A DNA stretch of 64,000 bases from Triglochin maritima (GCA_963682175.1 OY821779.1:4352501-4416500), one strand, 5' to 3'; numbered from the stretch's first letter, positions 1-11,265 are shown. Numbers and translations are program-made. The notes: generated by a model from the sequence alone, not told the origin.

Positions 1-569
1 ACGTCCCGAAACAGCGGAAGAAATTTTTCAAATTTAGAACATAAACATACGACCGTCAACGGTCATCAAGGGCACGTTACTGGAAAGTCAACTGAATACA
101 TATATATATAATATGTAACGCCCCGAAACAGCGGAAAATTTAAAACTTTAAACAGATAAAGAATTAACACAGGGGACGTCACCAAACCACGAGTTCATAT
201 ATATATATATAATATGAAAGCTGTACAATACAAGAGTCAAGGATGATTACAACCCAACACAAAAGATATACAACACATATACAAGGGAAGATCATCCACC
301 TCGAAGAACCAAAAGAGACAGGATCTGGTCTGGGTGCTCCTGTCCGCAGTCACCACCTCCTACTGACGTGTACGTCCTGACATAAAACATGAATATGCCT
401 GAGTTTCCCGTGGGAAACCCCGTATGCCAAACCCCTAAATTATGAACATAAAATGCGTAATGAAACATGAAATGAAATGCAGTAAAACACAACAGTCTCC
501 CGTGCACACCAGGCACAGCCGAACACATCGGCCCCGGGTCTCAAGGGTCCTCTCACCCCAACCCCTCAA

Positions 570-740
570 ACACACGTGCACACAAGGCACCGCTCCTCAG
601 AGCCACAACAACACCGTGCACACAAGGCACCCGCTCCTAAGAGCCACAACAACACCGTGCACACAAGGCACCCGCTCCTAAGAGCCACAACAACACCGTG
701 CACACAAGGCACCCGCTCCTCAGAGCCACAACACGACCCT
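570..740. repeat. 41-bp tandem minisatellite in LTR B
   Basis: About four copies of a 41-bp unit containing CGTGCACACAAGGCACCCGC followed by TCCTAAGAGCCACAACAACA, with CACCGTGCACAC starting at about 613, 654 and 695. LTR A has a looser counterpart at about 7018-7160 with units built around CACAAGGAA. Confidence 0.85.
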
Positions 741-815
741 CCTCTCAGGCCGGCAATGTCTGTACCGTCGCCCCAAAAAAGGCCGGAGACCCGTTGCCCT
801 CGAGGCGGATCCAAC

Positions 816-2314
816 TGTAGGAAGGATTGTGTGGGTTATGGGTCCACTAATCACTTTTTAAGCAATCGAGTAAATGCAGCGGAATTAAAACAAACAAGCA
901 AGTGGAGAAAGAAAGACAATGCAAACCACAAAAGACGTGTCGGTTTTTATAGAGGTTCGGCACCCCACCCGGGTCCTAGTCCTCTCTTGTAAGATCCGCT
1001 CGACTCCGCGAGCTCCGCCTACGTCTTCACTAACCACTCCCCGTTCCGGGCCGGGAGAGAACGCCTTTACACCACAAGCAACGCGAACAACCCTCGCTTG
1101 CTTGAATTCTTCCTCTCACAATCCGAGAGGGACACTTCGGGCTTTCACCGAAGTCCTTGCTTCTTTTGACAACACTTGTAACTGAGTGGGATTCACTCTC
1201 TAATTGAGCACACTTTGAGTAGGATGAGTATATGATCAAGTGTGTGAAGTTTAGGCTTAAAGAGTGTAGAATTGGGAGCTTTGAGGATTGAGGTTTCTCT
1301 CTAATGTATTGGGACAATTGGAGTTGGAGAGTTGTGTTAACAACAAGTCTTGATCCTCTATTTATAAGCTCCTAAGGTATTCTAGCCGTTGGGGATAGAT
1401 TTGATTGGGTTTTGTGCAAGATACACAAAACAGAAAATCGGGCTGCAAATCTGTCCAGAACCGGTCGACCGAAACTAGTACACCGGTCGACCGTTAACAT
1501 GATTTCAAAGAGAACGGTCGAACAAAAGAATATTCGGTCGGACAAACGAGCTAGAACTTAACTCTACTTAAGTGAATCGGTCGAACCAAAGTACGGGGCG
1601 GTCGACCGATAAGGGGATTCGGTTGAGACAAAGGTCAATCGGTCGAACGAGAAATGTGTCGACCGATAGCAGGGAATTTGGTTTCTGAAAATATGTTCAA
1701 CCGGTCGACCGAATCAAGGTCGTCGTTCGACCGGTTACCGAATGTATTTTGGGGTTAACTTTTGTTTTATACGAATACGACCGTTATAGGAATACGACAA
1801 GAAAAACGGTCATATTAAAATCCGGGATCGGTCGACCGAAAAGGTAGAACCGGTCGACCGGTAGAGTTCGGTAAAATCACTGTGGAGAGTCTGTTATAAA
1901 CCGGTCGAACTGAGAACTGGTTCGGTCGACCGGTGCACACAGGAAATCTGGGTTTAAGTTTATAAGTGATTTCCGACTAAGGTTTGGGTGATCTAATGAA
2001 GTCCAAATAAGGTGAAATTTTGTGTGTGACTTCTCTAAGAAACCTAGTGTGTATGTGATATGTTTTTAACTCTTGTATGCTCAATTTACACATGTTCCTA
2101 AGACTCAAAATGAAATCAAGATTACAAGTCTTCAATCCTAGCTTGATTACATGTCTTGACTTGACTTTTCTTCTTTCTTGAGTTTTGATCACCTGTAGAT
2201 GTTAGCACAATACAATATGTATACTTTTATACTACATGTGCTAATCTACATGTCCTTATTAAGATTAGGTTTAATTACATCATCAAAATACGGATTAAGG
2301 CCAAAAAGCCAACA
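816..2314 (-). repeat. 3' LTR of the Sirevirus-like element
   Basis: 1,499 bp, from TGTAGGAAGG to AAAAAGCCAACA on the plus strand. On the minus strand a canonical TATAAATAG lies at about 1359-1367. The section 1464-1935 holds about 14 perfect or degenerate copies of the palindrome CGGTCGACCG. It is nearly identical to 4167-5665. Confidence 0.93.
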
Positions 2315-2615
2315 ATCTCCCCCTTTTTGATGATGGCAACCTATATCTTAAACCAACCTAATACTTGAAAAATGTATAAGTTAACTATGCATATAAATGC
2401 TCCCCCTATGGATGTGCATAGTTTTTGATCAATTTTATGCCAAATTCCAAGTTACCCCCTTAATTATCTCTCCCCCTTTGACATCCATCAAAAATAATAA
2501 TTATTTAAGACTTTAAGCATAGAATTTGGATGTCTTGTAATGAAGTTGCTCCCCCTAAATTTTGCACTTCATTACTCTAATAAAAGATATAACATTTAAG
2601 CTCCCCTATCAATAA
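2315..2615 (-). promoter_or_regulatory. Polypurine tract with repeated copies
   Basis: The plus strand carries CTCCCCCT-type cores at about 2317, 2400, 2470, 2550 and 2600, read as AGGGGGAG on the element strand. The copy touching the LTR is the functional position for plus-strand priming. Serial duplication of the tract upstream of the 3' LTR is a described Sirevirus feature. Confidence 0.75.
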
Positions 2616-2945
2616 GGCTAGATGAAAACTATTGATATGATTCAAGTTAAGTTCATTTAAGTTTCAACTTTAGCCTTATTCTAACATCCATTGAAAATTT
2701 GACATTTAGAATCAATGGATGTGATAAATGATTTGCAATGAATAGGGTTAATGATTTTCAATGAATTGAATTTTCTAAAGATATGACAATTAAGCATATT
2801 AACTAGATTAGAGCTAATTTTCAGAAATTTCAAAGATAGAAATTTATACCAAACTTGAATCTTGAATAGCTCCAATCATGACTTGGTGATGCAACCGGAT
2901 TCGAATTTGACGCTTTGGCTCGTCCGGTCACCACCAATCTCCTCC

Positions 2946-4115
2946 TCAAGCTCCTGCAAGTGTAGACTTTGGTACCCATTTTTGCTTGGGTCCATTAAGT
3001 TTAGCTTTTGGTACCCAAATCCAAGTTGATTTTGGTACCTCTACACTTACTTTCTTTTTCATGGCAAAATTATGTTTAACATTGATTTGAATAGGAATGT
3101 TTTTAACATAAAACTTATTTTTGTTGCCATGTGTGAACTTATGCAATTTATTTGACAAGTTTTCATTTAAGGCATTAAGTTCACTGTTTTTAGTTGCTAG
3201 AGATTCATTTAAGCAATTTAGATTTTTAATCATAGAATTATGCTTTTCATTCATGTTAAGCATGTGAATCTCTAAATTTGCAACTTTTTCATTCATGCAA
3301 TTTAAGTCATTTAAAGTTTGCTTGCTTTCAAGATATGATTTATCTAGTTTCTTTAGCAAGTCAATTTTGTCATTTTCAAGCATATGACTTTCAATTGCAT
3401 TAGATGAGGTAGATTTATCATTTAAGCACTCATTCTTCAAGCATGCATTTTCTAAAGTAAGAGCATCAATTTTAGCAAGCAAATCAACTTTATCATCTAA
3501 CATAGATGCATTTTGACATTTAAGCTCATCTATTTGCTTGTTTGCTAATTTATTTGATTCATGAAGCTCTTTACATTTTTCTACCATTTTCAGAAATGCA
3601 TTTTGTAGTTTATGTGAATGCGATGATTTTCCACTTGAACTACAACTTGAAGAGTGACTAGAAGATACCTCATCTTCACTTTCTCCATCGGATGAGCTTG
3701 ATGTTGAACAAGATGTTGAATTGATTTCTTCACATCTAACTTGAGCTACATCCATTGGAGTGGCTTTTCCCTTTTTCCCGGTTGGTGAATCTCCTTCACC
3801 AAAATTCTTTTCTAATGTTTGCCATATATGATGAGCACTATCACATGAGCAAACAAGATTAAAATGTTCATCTCCTAATGCACAAAATAAGACATTCATA
3901 GCTTTTGCATTTAGGGATGCATTTTTCTCATCTTCTAAACTCCATTTACTAATATGATATCTAGGTGATTCATATGGAGTTTGAATCATAAACCACAAGT
4001 TAGCATTCATGGATTTAATAAATGAAGACATTTTAAATTTCCATGAGCTAAAGTTATTTCCATCAAAATATGGTGGTTTACATGATTCATTTGGTGTGGA
4101 TGCATTAAGAGCCAT
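2946..4115 (-). CDS. Copia gag-like protein with a long coiled coil
   Basis: 389 residues. Residues about 10-125 resemble the Copia gag N-terminus (DUF4219/UBN2 type), with the PYFDGNNFSSWKFKM motif near residues 15-29 and HHIWQTLEKNFGEGD near 95-109. A Ser-rich acidic stretch (about 131-166) is followed by roughly 150 residues rich in Lys, Leu, Asn and Glu that should form a coiled coil. The C-terminus carries WVPK-type repeats (GPKQKWVPKSTLAG), which in Sireviruses lie just before protease. No CCHC zinc knuckle and no protease were seen, so the frame stops where pol would begin. Gag would assemble the virus-like particle in the cytoplasm. The start is the only good ATG, about 40 bases downstream of the primer-binding site. 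Confidence 0.85.
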   Translation of the reverse strand: MALNASTPNESCKPPYFDGNNFSSWKFKMSSFIKSMNANLWFMIQTPYESPRYHISKWSLEDEKNASLNAKAMNVLFCALGDEHFNLVCSCDSAHHIWQTLEKNFGEGDSPTGKKGKATPMDVAQVRCEEINSTSCSTSSSSDGESEDEVSSSHSSSCSSSGKSSHSHKLQNAFLKMVEKCKELHESNKLANKQIDELKCQNASMLDDKVDLLAKIDALTLENACLKNECLNDKSTSSNAIESHMLENDKIDLLKKLDKSYLESKQTLNDLNCMNEKVANLEIHMLNMNEKHNSMIKNLNCLNESLATKNSELNALNENLSNKLHKFTHGNKNKFYVKNIPIQINVKHNFAMKKKVSVEVPKSTWIWVPKAKLNGPKQKWVPKSTLAGA

Positions 4116-4166
4116 GTTAATTTATCGATTAAGAACAAAATTAACGAACGAGGCTCTGATACCAAA

Positions 4167-5665
4167 TGTAGGAAGGATCGTGTGGGTTATGGGTCCACTA
4201 ATCACTTTTTAAGCAATCGAGTAAATGCAGCGGAATTAAAACAAACAAGCAAGTGGAGAAAGAAAGACAATGCAAACCACAAAAGACGTGTCGGTTTTTA
4301 TAGAGGTTCGGCACCCCACCCGGGTCCTAGTCCTCTCTTGTAAGATCCGCTCGACTCCGCGAGCTCCGCCTACGTCTTCACTAACCACTCCCCGTTCCGG
4401 GCCGGGAGAGAACGCCTTTACACCACAAGCAACGCGAACAACCCTCGCTTGCTTGAATTCTTCCTCTCACAATCCGAGAGGGACACTTCGGGCTTTCACC
4501 GAAGTCCTTGCTTCTTTTGACAACACTTGTAACTGAGTGGGATTCACTTTCTAATTGAGCACACTTTGAGTAGGATGAGTATATGATCAAGTGTGTGAAG
4601 TTTAGGCTTAAAGAGTGTAGAATTGGGAGCTTTGAGGATTGAGGTTTCTCTCTAATGTATTGGGACAATTGGAGTTGGAGAGTTGTGTTAACAACAAGTC
4701 TTGATCCTCTATTTATAAGCTCCTAAGGTATTCTAGCCGTTGGGGATAGATTTGATTGGGTTTTGTGCAAGATACACAAAGCAGAAAATCGGGCTGCAAA
4801 TCTGTCCAGAACCGGTCGACCGAAACTAGTACACCGGTCGACCGTTAACATGATTTCAAAGAGAACGGTCGAACAAAAGAATATTCGGTCGGACAAACGA
4901 GCTAGAACTTAACTCTACTTAAGTGAATCGGTCGAACCAAAGTACGGGGCGGTCGACCGATAAGGGGATTCGGTTGAGACAAAGGTCAATCGGTCGAACG
5001 AGAAATGTGTCGACCGATAGCAGGGAATTTGGTTTCTGAAAATATGTTCAACCGGTCGACCGAATCAAGGTCGTCGTTCGACCGGTTACCGAATGTATTT
5101 TGGGGTTAACTTTTGTTTTATACGAATACGACCGTTATAGGAATACGACAAGAAAAACGGTCATATTAAAATCCGGGATCGGTCGACCGAAAAGGTAGAA
5201 CCGGTCGACCGGTAGAGTTCGGTAAAATCACTGTGGAGAGTCTGTTATAAACCGGTCGAACTGAGAACTGGTTCGGTCGACCGGTGCACACAGGAAATCT
5301 GGGTTTAAGTTTATAAGTGATTTCCGACTAAGGTTTGGGTGATCTAATGAAGTCCAAATAAGGTGAAATTTTGTGTGTGACTTCTCTAAGAAACCTAGTG
5401 TGTATGTGATATGTTTTTAACTCTTGTATGCTCAATTTACACATGTTCCTAAGACTCAAAATGAAATCAAGATTACAAGTCTTCAATCCTAGCTTGATTA
5501 CATGTCTTGACTTGACTTTTCTTCTTTCTTGAGTCTTGATCACCTGTAGATGTTAGTACAATACAATATGTATACTTTTATACTACATGTGCTAATCTAC
5601 ATGTCCTTATTAAGATTAGGTTTAATTACATCATCAAAATACGGATTAAGGCCAAAAAGCCAACA
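4167..5665 (-). repeat. 5' LTR of the Sirevirus-like element
   Basis: 1,499 bp. Differences from the other LTR seen by eye include GATCGTG against GATTGTG near the left end, CACTTTC against CACTCTC, AAAGCAG against AAAACAG, and GAGTCTTG against GAGTTTTG. The palindrome cluster is at about 4813-5285. Confidence 0.93.
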
Positions 5666-6715
5666 CCAACAACACACGGCACAAGCATCCATATGCAAAA
5701 CAGTGCCCAACGGTCGAACGGAAGACCCCAACCGGTCGACCGAACACCACAACTATTCCTCAGAATAACCGAAATAACGTCCAACCGGTCGAACGACTCT
5801 CAAATCACGGTCGACCGAAATCCAACAGGAAAATCCTCTCTCGCTCAAAAGCACCAACGGTCGAACGACCCTCAGGTCACGGTCGACCGAAAACAACCAG
5901 GGAAATATCCCAACAAAACCGCACTACACGGTCGACCGAAACCACACTCCCGGTCGACCGACCAATAAGTTAACTTAAACGTCGGTCGAACGAAGTCAAT
6001 GAGCGGTCGACCGTTTAGATGGTCAACGCCCCCAACCGACCTACAACAGTGTTTTTCGGTCGACCGGCAAAGGGGACCCGTTCGACCGAAAACACCCAGA
6101 GCCTTATTCCCCTTGTAAAACGCACCACCGGTCGACCACTCGAAGAGTATCGTTCGACCGGTGCAAGAGTTTTCCGCCCAAAATACACTACGACCGGTCG
6201 ACCGCGCGATCCTGCCGGTCGACCGTTGTAGAGTAGAAATGCTGCTGCAAGGATCTCGACGAGCCTTCCGGCCTACCGTCGGCCACCCCAACCCTCGCAA
6301 AGGCTAAAAGGAGGTCTACACTAAAGCTTGACATACCTTAAGGCTTGAAGAAGCCTTTGAAGAACCCTGGCGAGCGCCTCCTCGCAAACTCTTCACCTCC
6401 GGCGAATCCAACCGAGCCACCGATGAACACGATCCTCGCGCTCTACTGAATCGCCTCCTCGCCGATCCACACCTCCATACCGGCAGCTGAGAGGGAGGAA
6501 GAGAGTTGAGAGGGTGAGGACGTGAGAAGAGTGAGAGAGAGTGAAGTGAGAGAGAGAAGAGAGAAATCCGACCTTATAAACCCTTCCTCCTTCAATCTCC
6601 ACCATCCACCACCTCAACTCCCAATCAATCTCAGCCCTCCATCTCAACCTCCTCTAATCCTCCACCTAAAACACAATTAAACCCCATTAGCAAAGGATTA
6701 GGATGTAACATAATA

Positions 6716-8644
6716 TCTCCACGTGGAAGTCATAATACAGAGTGTCAAAAGAGCGATTACATGTCTAATACATAACTACTGTAATCACTACCTCTACAAA
6801 AAGCTAAGAAGACAGGACCCGATCCCGGAGGTACTCCCCTCGGTCACCACCAACCTACGACTGTCTGCTCCCTGAAAATGAAACATAAAATCTGCCTGAG
6901 TTCCCGCAAGGAACCCCGTATGCCAACATCTCCTATCATAAACAGAAATACAGACGAAAATGCCAAATAATGCTCATGCAATGCAAATCCGCCTCAGGCC
7001 CACTGACTGCCTCCGCTCTCCTACACAAGGAAAGTGCATCCCCTCCCTACACAAGGAAGAAGGCGTCTCTCGGCCGTACAGACACAAGTGACCTCGCTCT
7101 CCGACACACGGAAAGTGCAACCCCTCCCTACACAAGGAAGAAGTCATCTACCACCCACACAGGCATGGAAGGCATCCCTTTGCCGCACAGGCTCAAGGGG
7201 TCCAACAGAAATAGGCTCTCGTCGTAGGTGAAATCCGTAGCTCCGAGGTTCGGTGATCGACCGTGGGCTCGGCAGCCGGTAGTCGCCTATGCTCGACGTC
7301 TCGCGTGTGGATACATCCACCAAAGAATATAATTCGACCCACCAGTCGAACAAGGTCAAATCTAGCGGTCGACCGTTTGGAAGGTCTACGCTATACATTT
7401 TATATACATATATATCCTGTCGGTCGAACCAGGGTCCGTTCAACCGATAAGAAAGCCTACCTGAATCCTGCCCACTGCATTCGGTTGACCGAAACTCTTC
7501 CGGTCGACCGGATCAACAAGCATTTCACTACAGGAAATCTGCATGCGGTCGGTCGACCGGATCCAGAGCGGTCGACCGTTTTAGATGGTCAACGCTCTTG
7601 TCCGACTTTGTGCAGTTCGGTCGACCGAGACACACACTCGGTCGGCCGAAGGTCTGTCTAACCTATCTACTGGGATTCGGTCGACCGAAAAACCACCGGT
7701 CGACCGGCTAATATAACCCTTAGATTCCCGTTAAAATTTGGCATAAACGGTCGACCGTCACACAGACGTCGTTCGACCGTTTTCGGGCAGTAAGTTAATA
7801 TTCATAAATATCGGTCGACCGACCCAACTACCGGTCGACCAAACCACACATTTCCCTCCGGACATGCATCATTTAGACGTCGTTCGGTCGACCGAACAAC
7901 CAATCGGTCGACCGAATAGAGCGTCTTCAACCTCCGTCCAGTCGGGTTTTCGCAGGGGAAACGACACCAACGCCGCCCCCTACACTCACACACCTCTTGG
8001 GGAGTTACTATGAAGACTTGGCATACCTTTCAAGACGACGAAGACCCGTCGGAGTCTTGCTCACACACCGCCGTCTCCGAAGACCTCCTCACGTTCCAAC
8101 TTCCGCACCTCCGCACGCTCCTTCCTCGTGCTCGCCTCCACCACGCCGCCGAAGATCCTCTCCTCCTTCTGGTCGCCGGAACAAGGGAAGAAAGTGAGGG
8201 AGTGATGGGTGGGAAAGAAAATGAAGAGAAAAGAAGAAAAATAAGATGAGTTGGGTGATTTTTAAACCAAAACCTCACACCAACCCTACACCCCAACCAT
8301 ACCCTCACCACACCTCCATCACATCCACCCCATACCTCTCTCTCTCTTCAGGTAATCAGGTCCTTACAGATGAGTTGGCATGTGAACTGACTCACCTCTC
8401 AATAAAGCCAACCACGCGCCTAATAACCGCTTCTCGCCGGAGAATACTACTTCCGCCGGAGCTCAGAACTGAGGGAGAGACGAGAGAGTGAGAGAGAGGA
8501 AGGAAATGGGTTGAAGCATATATAAACCCCTCACCATGAACCCTCCATCAATCCTAAGCCTCCACCTCACCCTCCATTGATCTTCATCAGCATCTCCTAA
8601 ACCTGATTAACCAATAATCAAGAGTTAGGTTCTAACTTCTAACA
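6716..8644. repeat. Right-hand portion of LTR A with GGTCGACC palindromes
   Basis: Continuation of LTR A to the right of solo LTR B. It contains about 15 copies of GGTCGACC-type palindromes (7340-7925), two imperfect copies of a roughly 73-bp repeat with CACAAGGAA (7018-7160), and a TATATAAA block at about 8517 followed by CT-rich sequence. Short open frames on both strands are low-complexity by-products. Confidence 0.6.
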
Positions 8645-8834
8645 CCCACCAGAGGCAATCTCCTCAAGGCCGCCTTTTAAAAAGGTGAAATGGGCATTGC
8701 CGGTCGAGAAGAAGAAAACGGACGTCGACGTACTGGTGCAGTACCGGCGGGATCTGATCGACTCGTGGCCGCTCGGGAGCGTCGTCACTCAGGGCTGTCA
8801 CGCCTCCGTTGCCGCCGTCCGAGACCTCGCCTGA

Positions 8835-9548
8835 CAATCTAGATTCTATGCATAAGGCGAGGCTGGTTTTAGACTAATTTTTGCCGCTATTGTTTGAAAT
8901 CCTACTTACATTCTTGTTATTGTTTGAGTTCATTACCTCTTATAGTCTTATGTTGCTTTTCGGAGAGTAAACAGGGTTTTGGTTTATGATGCTGAAACTG
9001 AAAGTGTATATATAGCTCTTCATCTTGGTGGATCGTAGTAGTTATCATTATGAAAGTAGCACATTTTGCTCACCTAGCTGTCTTCCGTATTACAGCCTAA
9101 AATTATTTGTCTGTAAATGAGGTTGATTGGATTTCTCTTATTGTCTCAATTTCTTTTGAGTTTAGAATGATCGTGGATTTGAGGCTTCACCACCATACCA
9201 TACTGAACTGGAAGTGTTCTAGTTCTGATCTCAGACCAACTTCATGCCCTTTTTGTGTTTTGTTAAGATCACCTTCTTATCATAATTTACTTGTGCCTTC
9301 TTCAGTTGCTTGTTGGTAAATTGATATGCGTTAAAAAAGTGAACACATAAGATAAGATAGACGACGGTTGTTATAATGGAATCTCAGTTAATTTTATCTC
9401 CATTTTTTATTCAGGGTGAGTGTTCATGTGTTCGTTTAAAATAAAAGATTCTATGACTATGACAAAAAATGACAGATAGGAATTAGGAAACCTTTTCTGC
9501 TTTTATGTTCGTGTAGATTTATCGGAAGTCAGCTAATGTTTCTATGAA
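8835..9548. other. Intron-like sequence, no gene seen
   Basis: AT-rich, T-rich sequence between PTRHD1 block 1 and the MULE. It has the composition of a plant intron. Short open frames (for example 9107-9319) look like chance. Confidence 0.6.
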
Positions 9549-9835
9549 GGAAAACGATTAGTGGACGCTAGCGTTCGGGACGCGCGCTTATGTGGCCAGC
9601 CCAGTCAGCAAACGCGTTTGAGTTGGCAGTCTCCACAGAAAAAGTTTATTTTTTATTTTATTCCTCGTTTCGTACAAATGTCTACATCCCTCCATCCCTC
9701 ATTAATGCGTCTCAAATCACTCATTTTCCATGAACATTTTGGCTCTCCTACACAGCACAGGAGACTTGTTATAAATCTCAACATGCGTCTTCCTTTTTCT
9801 TCATTTCTCTTCTGTGGTCCTACCTCTATGCTTTG

Positions 9836-10069
9836 ATGGAAATCGTTCATGTGTCTTTCCAAGTGGAGCAGCCGACAAACGTTCCTAAGGAGGGGATGTT
9901 TTTCCCCTCTTTCGAAGAAGCCCAAACATTTTACGTTGCTTATGCCGATTCTTGTGGTTTTTGTGTTAAGAAAAGGCATCACACCCGTTTGTTTGCTACC
10001 TCTGGGTCAAGTGTTAATGTGCTGGAACGAGATGCAATGGTGTCAAAGCTTCCGAGGATTTTGGCGTGA
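9836..10069 (+). pseudogene. FAR1-type DNA-binding domain fragment of a MULE transposase
   Basis: About 77 residues from the second ATG. The stretch PKEGMFFPSFEEAQTFYVAY followed by ADSCGFCVKKR matches the N-terminal signature of the FAR1 DNA-binding domain (P-x-x-GM-x-F, FY-x-x-YA, GF-x-V). That domain is found in FAR1/FHY3 transcription factors and in the MULE transposases they descend from. The frame ends soon after, with no MULE catalytic domain, so it is a 5' remnant. Its place just inside a MULE terminus argues for transposase ancestry rather than a captured host gene. Confidence 0.75.
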
Positions 10070-10199
10070 TGTTCTACTGTTAAAAGTTCAATCAGAAAGT
10101 TCTATGCTTTTGCGTATAATTCCACATATACAACAAACAAGACCAAAGTCATCCTTAAGAATGTAGGAATGATCACATTCTTCTTCATTTTCTTCATGT

Positions 10200-11265
10200 A
10201 CAGCAGTTGTATGTCTGTTCGGAATAAGAAGTCAGTCTGTTCGGAATATGTTGTGTGTCTGTTCGGAATAAGAAGTCTGTCTGTTCGGATTAAGTGGTGT
10301 GTATGTTCGGAATACTTTCTGTTCCATTTCTGCACAAATTTTCAACATAATTTGGACAAACATTTTACATAAACTGGACAAACTTTTTACATAAACAAGA
10401 CAAGTTTTCTACATAAACAAGACAATCTTTCTACATAAATAATACAAACTTTCTGTTCCGTTTGTAGACACACTTTCTATGCTTTTGCGTGTAATTCCAC
10501 ATATACAACAAACAAGACCAAAGTCATCCTTACAAATGTAGGAATGATCACATTCTTCTTCATTTTCTTCATGTATAACAGTTGTATGTCAGTTTGGAAT
10601 AAGAAGTCTATGTGTTCGGAATATGTTGTGTGTCTGTTCGGATTAAGTTGTGCGTCTGTTCGGAATAAGAAGTCTGTCTGTTCGGAATATGTTGTGTGTC
10701 TGTTCGGAATAAGAAGTCTGTCTGTTCGGAATAAGAAGTCTTTCTGTTCGGAATAAGAAGTCTGTCTGTTTGGATTAAGTTGTGCGTCTGTTCGGAATAA
10801 GAAGTCTGTCTGTTCGGAATATGTTGTGTGTCTGTTCGGATTAAGTTGTGCGTCTGTTCGGAATAAGAAGTCTGTCTGTTCGGAATATGTTGTTTGTCTG
10901 TTCGGAATATGTTGTGTGTCTGTTCGGAATAAGAAGTCTGTCTGTTCGGCATAAGAAGTCTTTCTGTTCGGAATAAGAAGTATGTCTGTTCGGAATAAGT
11001 AGTCTGTCTGTTCGGAATATGTTGTGTGTCTGTTCGGATTAAGTTATGTGTCTGTTCGGATTAAGTTGTGTGTCTGTTCGGATTAAGTTGTGTGTCTGTT
11101 CGGAATATGTTGTGTGTCTGTTTGGAATATGTTGTGTGTCTGTTCGGATTAAGTTGTGTGTCTGTTCGGAATAAGAAGTCTGTCTGTTCGGATTAAGTTG
11201 TGCGTCTGTTCGGAATAAGAAGACTGTCTGTTCGGAATATGTTGTGTGTCTGTTTGGATTAAGTT
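10200..11265. repeat. 22-bp minisatellite array of MULE-1
   Basis: Dozens of 22-bp units of the form TCTGTTCGGAATAAGAAGTC plus two bases, with common variants ending in AATATGTTGTGTG or ATTAAGTTGTGCG. The invariant part is TCTGTTCGGA. A spacer with ACATAAACnnGACAA repeats sits at about 10340-10540, followed by a repeat of the upstream segment (10480-10560 copies 10100-10200). Confidence 0.92.

Larger units (their letters stand above)
816..5665 (-). mobile_element. Non-autonomous Sirevirus-like Copia retrotransposon, gag only
   Basis: A complete LTR-flanked element of 4,850 bp on the minus strand. Both LTRs are 1,499 bp with TG..CA ends, and the TSD CCAAC occurs at 811-815 and 5666-5670. On the minus strand the primer-binding site TGGTATCAGAGC (initiator tRNA-Met type) lies at about 4152-4163 next to the 5' LTR. 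The polypurine tract (AAAAAGGGGGAGAT) abuts the 3' LTR at 2315-2328, and further purine-tract copies follow. The internal region is only 1,852 bp and encodes a gag-like protein; protease, integrase, reverse transcriptase and RNase H are absent. I saw only about five differences between the LTRs, so the insertion is recent and must have been mobilised in trans. The Sirevirus assignment rests on the coiled-coil gag, repeated purine tracts and palindrome-rich LTRs, all known Sirevirus traits. Confidence 0.9.
114..6710. mobile_element. Solo LTR 'B' inserted in LTR A and itself holding the Sirevirus-like element
   Basis: Begins TGTAACGCCCC at 114 and ends GGATGTAACA at 6710. The 5-bp target duplication TAATA is present at 109-113 and 6711-6715. 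Removing the nested element (816-5665 plus one TSD copy) leaves about 1.74 kb, close to the length of LTR A. It carries a 41-bp minisatellite around 570-740 and a GGTCGACC palindrome cluster around 5700-6230. No primer-binding site, polypurine tract or gag-pol sequence adjoins it, so it is best read as a solo LTR left by recombination. Open frames here (for example 5872-6300 on the minus strand) come from the repeats and are not genes. Confidence 0.7.
1..8644. mobile_element. Old LTR 'A', cut by the window edge and interrupted by solo LTR 'B'
   Basis: Two pieces, 1-113 and 6711-8644, become continuous once the insertion at 114-6710 is removed. The first bases (ACGTCCCGAAACAGCGG) match the terminus of LTR B (TGTAACGCCCCGAAACAGCGG) lacking only its first four bases, so the true end should lie about 4 bp left of the window. 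The right end is taken as TTCTAACA at 8644, just before coding-like sequence. A and B share their layout at perhaps 60-70% identity: a block reading CCTGAGTTnCCCG..AACCCCGTATGCCAA, short tandem repeats around CACAAGG, a cluster of GGTCGACC palindromes (7340-7925 in A), then a TATA-like block and CT-rich sequence. No coding sequence is convincing. Family (Gypsy or Copia) and orientation are unresolved; TGTAACGCCCC ends occur in Gypsy chromovirus LTRs. Confidence 0.6.

Noticed and set aside
5872..6300. 142-codon minus-strand frame
   Set aside because: Lies in the GGTCGACC cluster of LTR B; Arg- and Thr-rich repeat translation with no family resemblance.
10200..11265. CRISPR-like direct repeats
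   Set aside because: Head-to-tail minisatellite with no unique spacers, in a plant genome inside a transposon.
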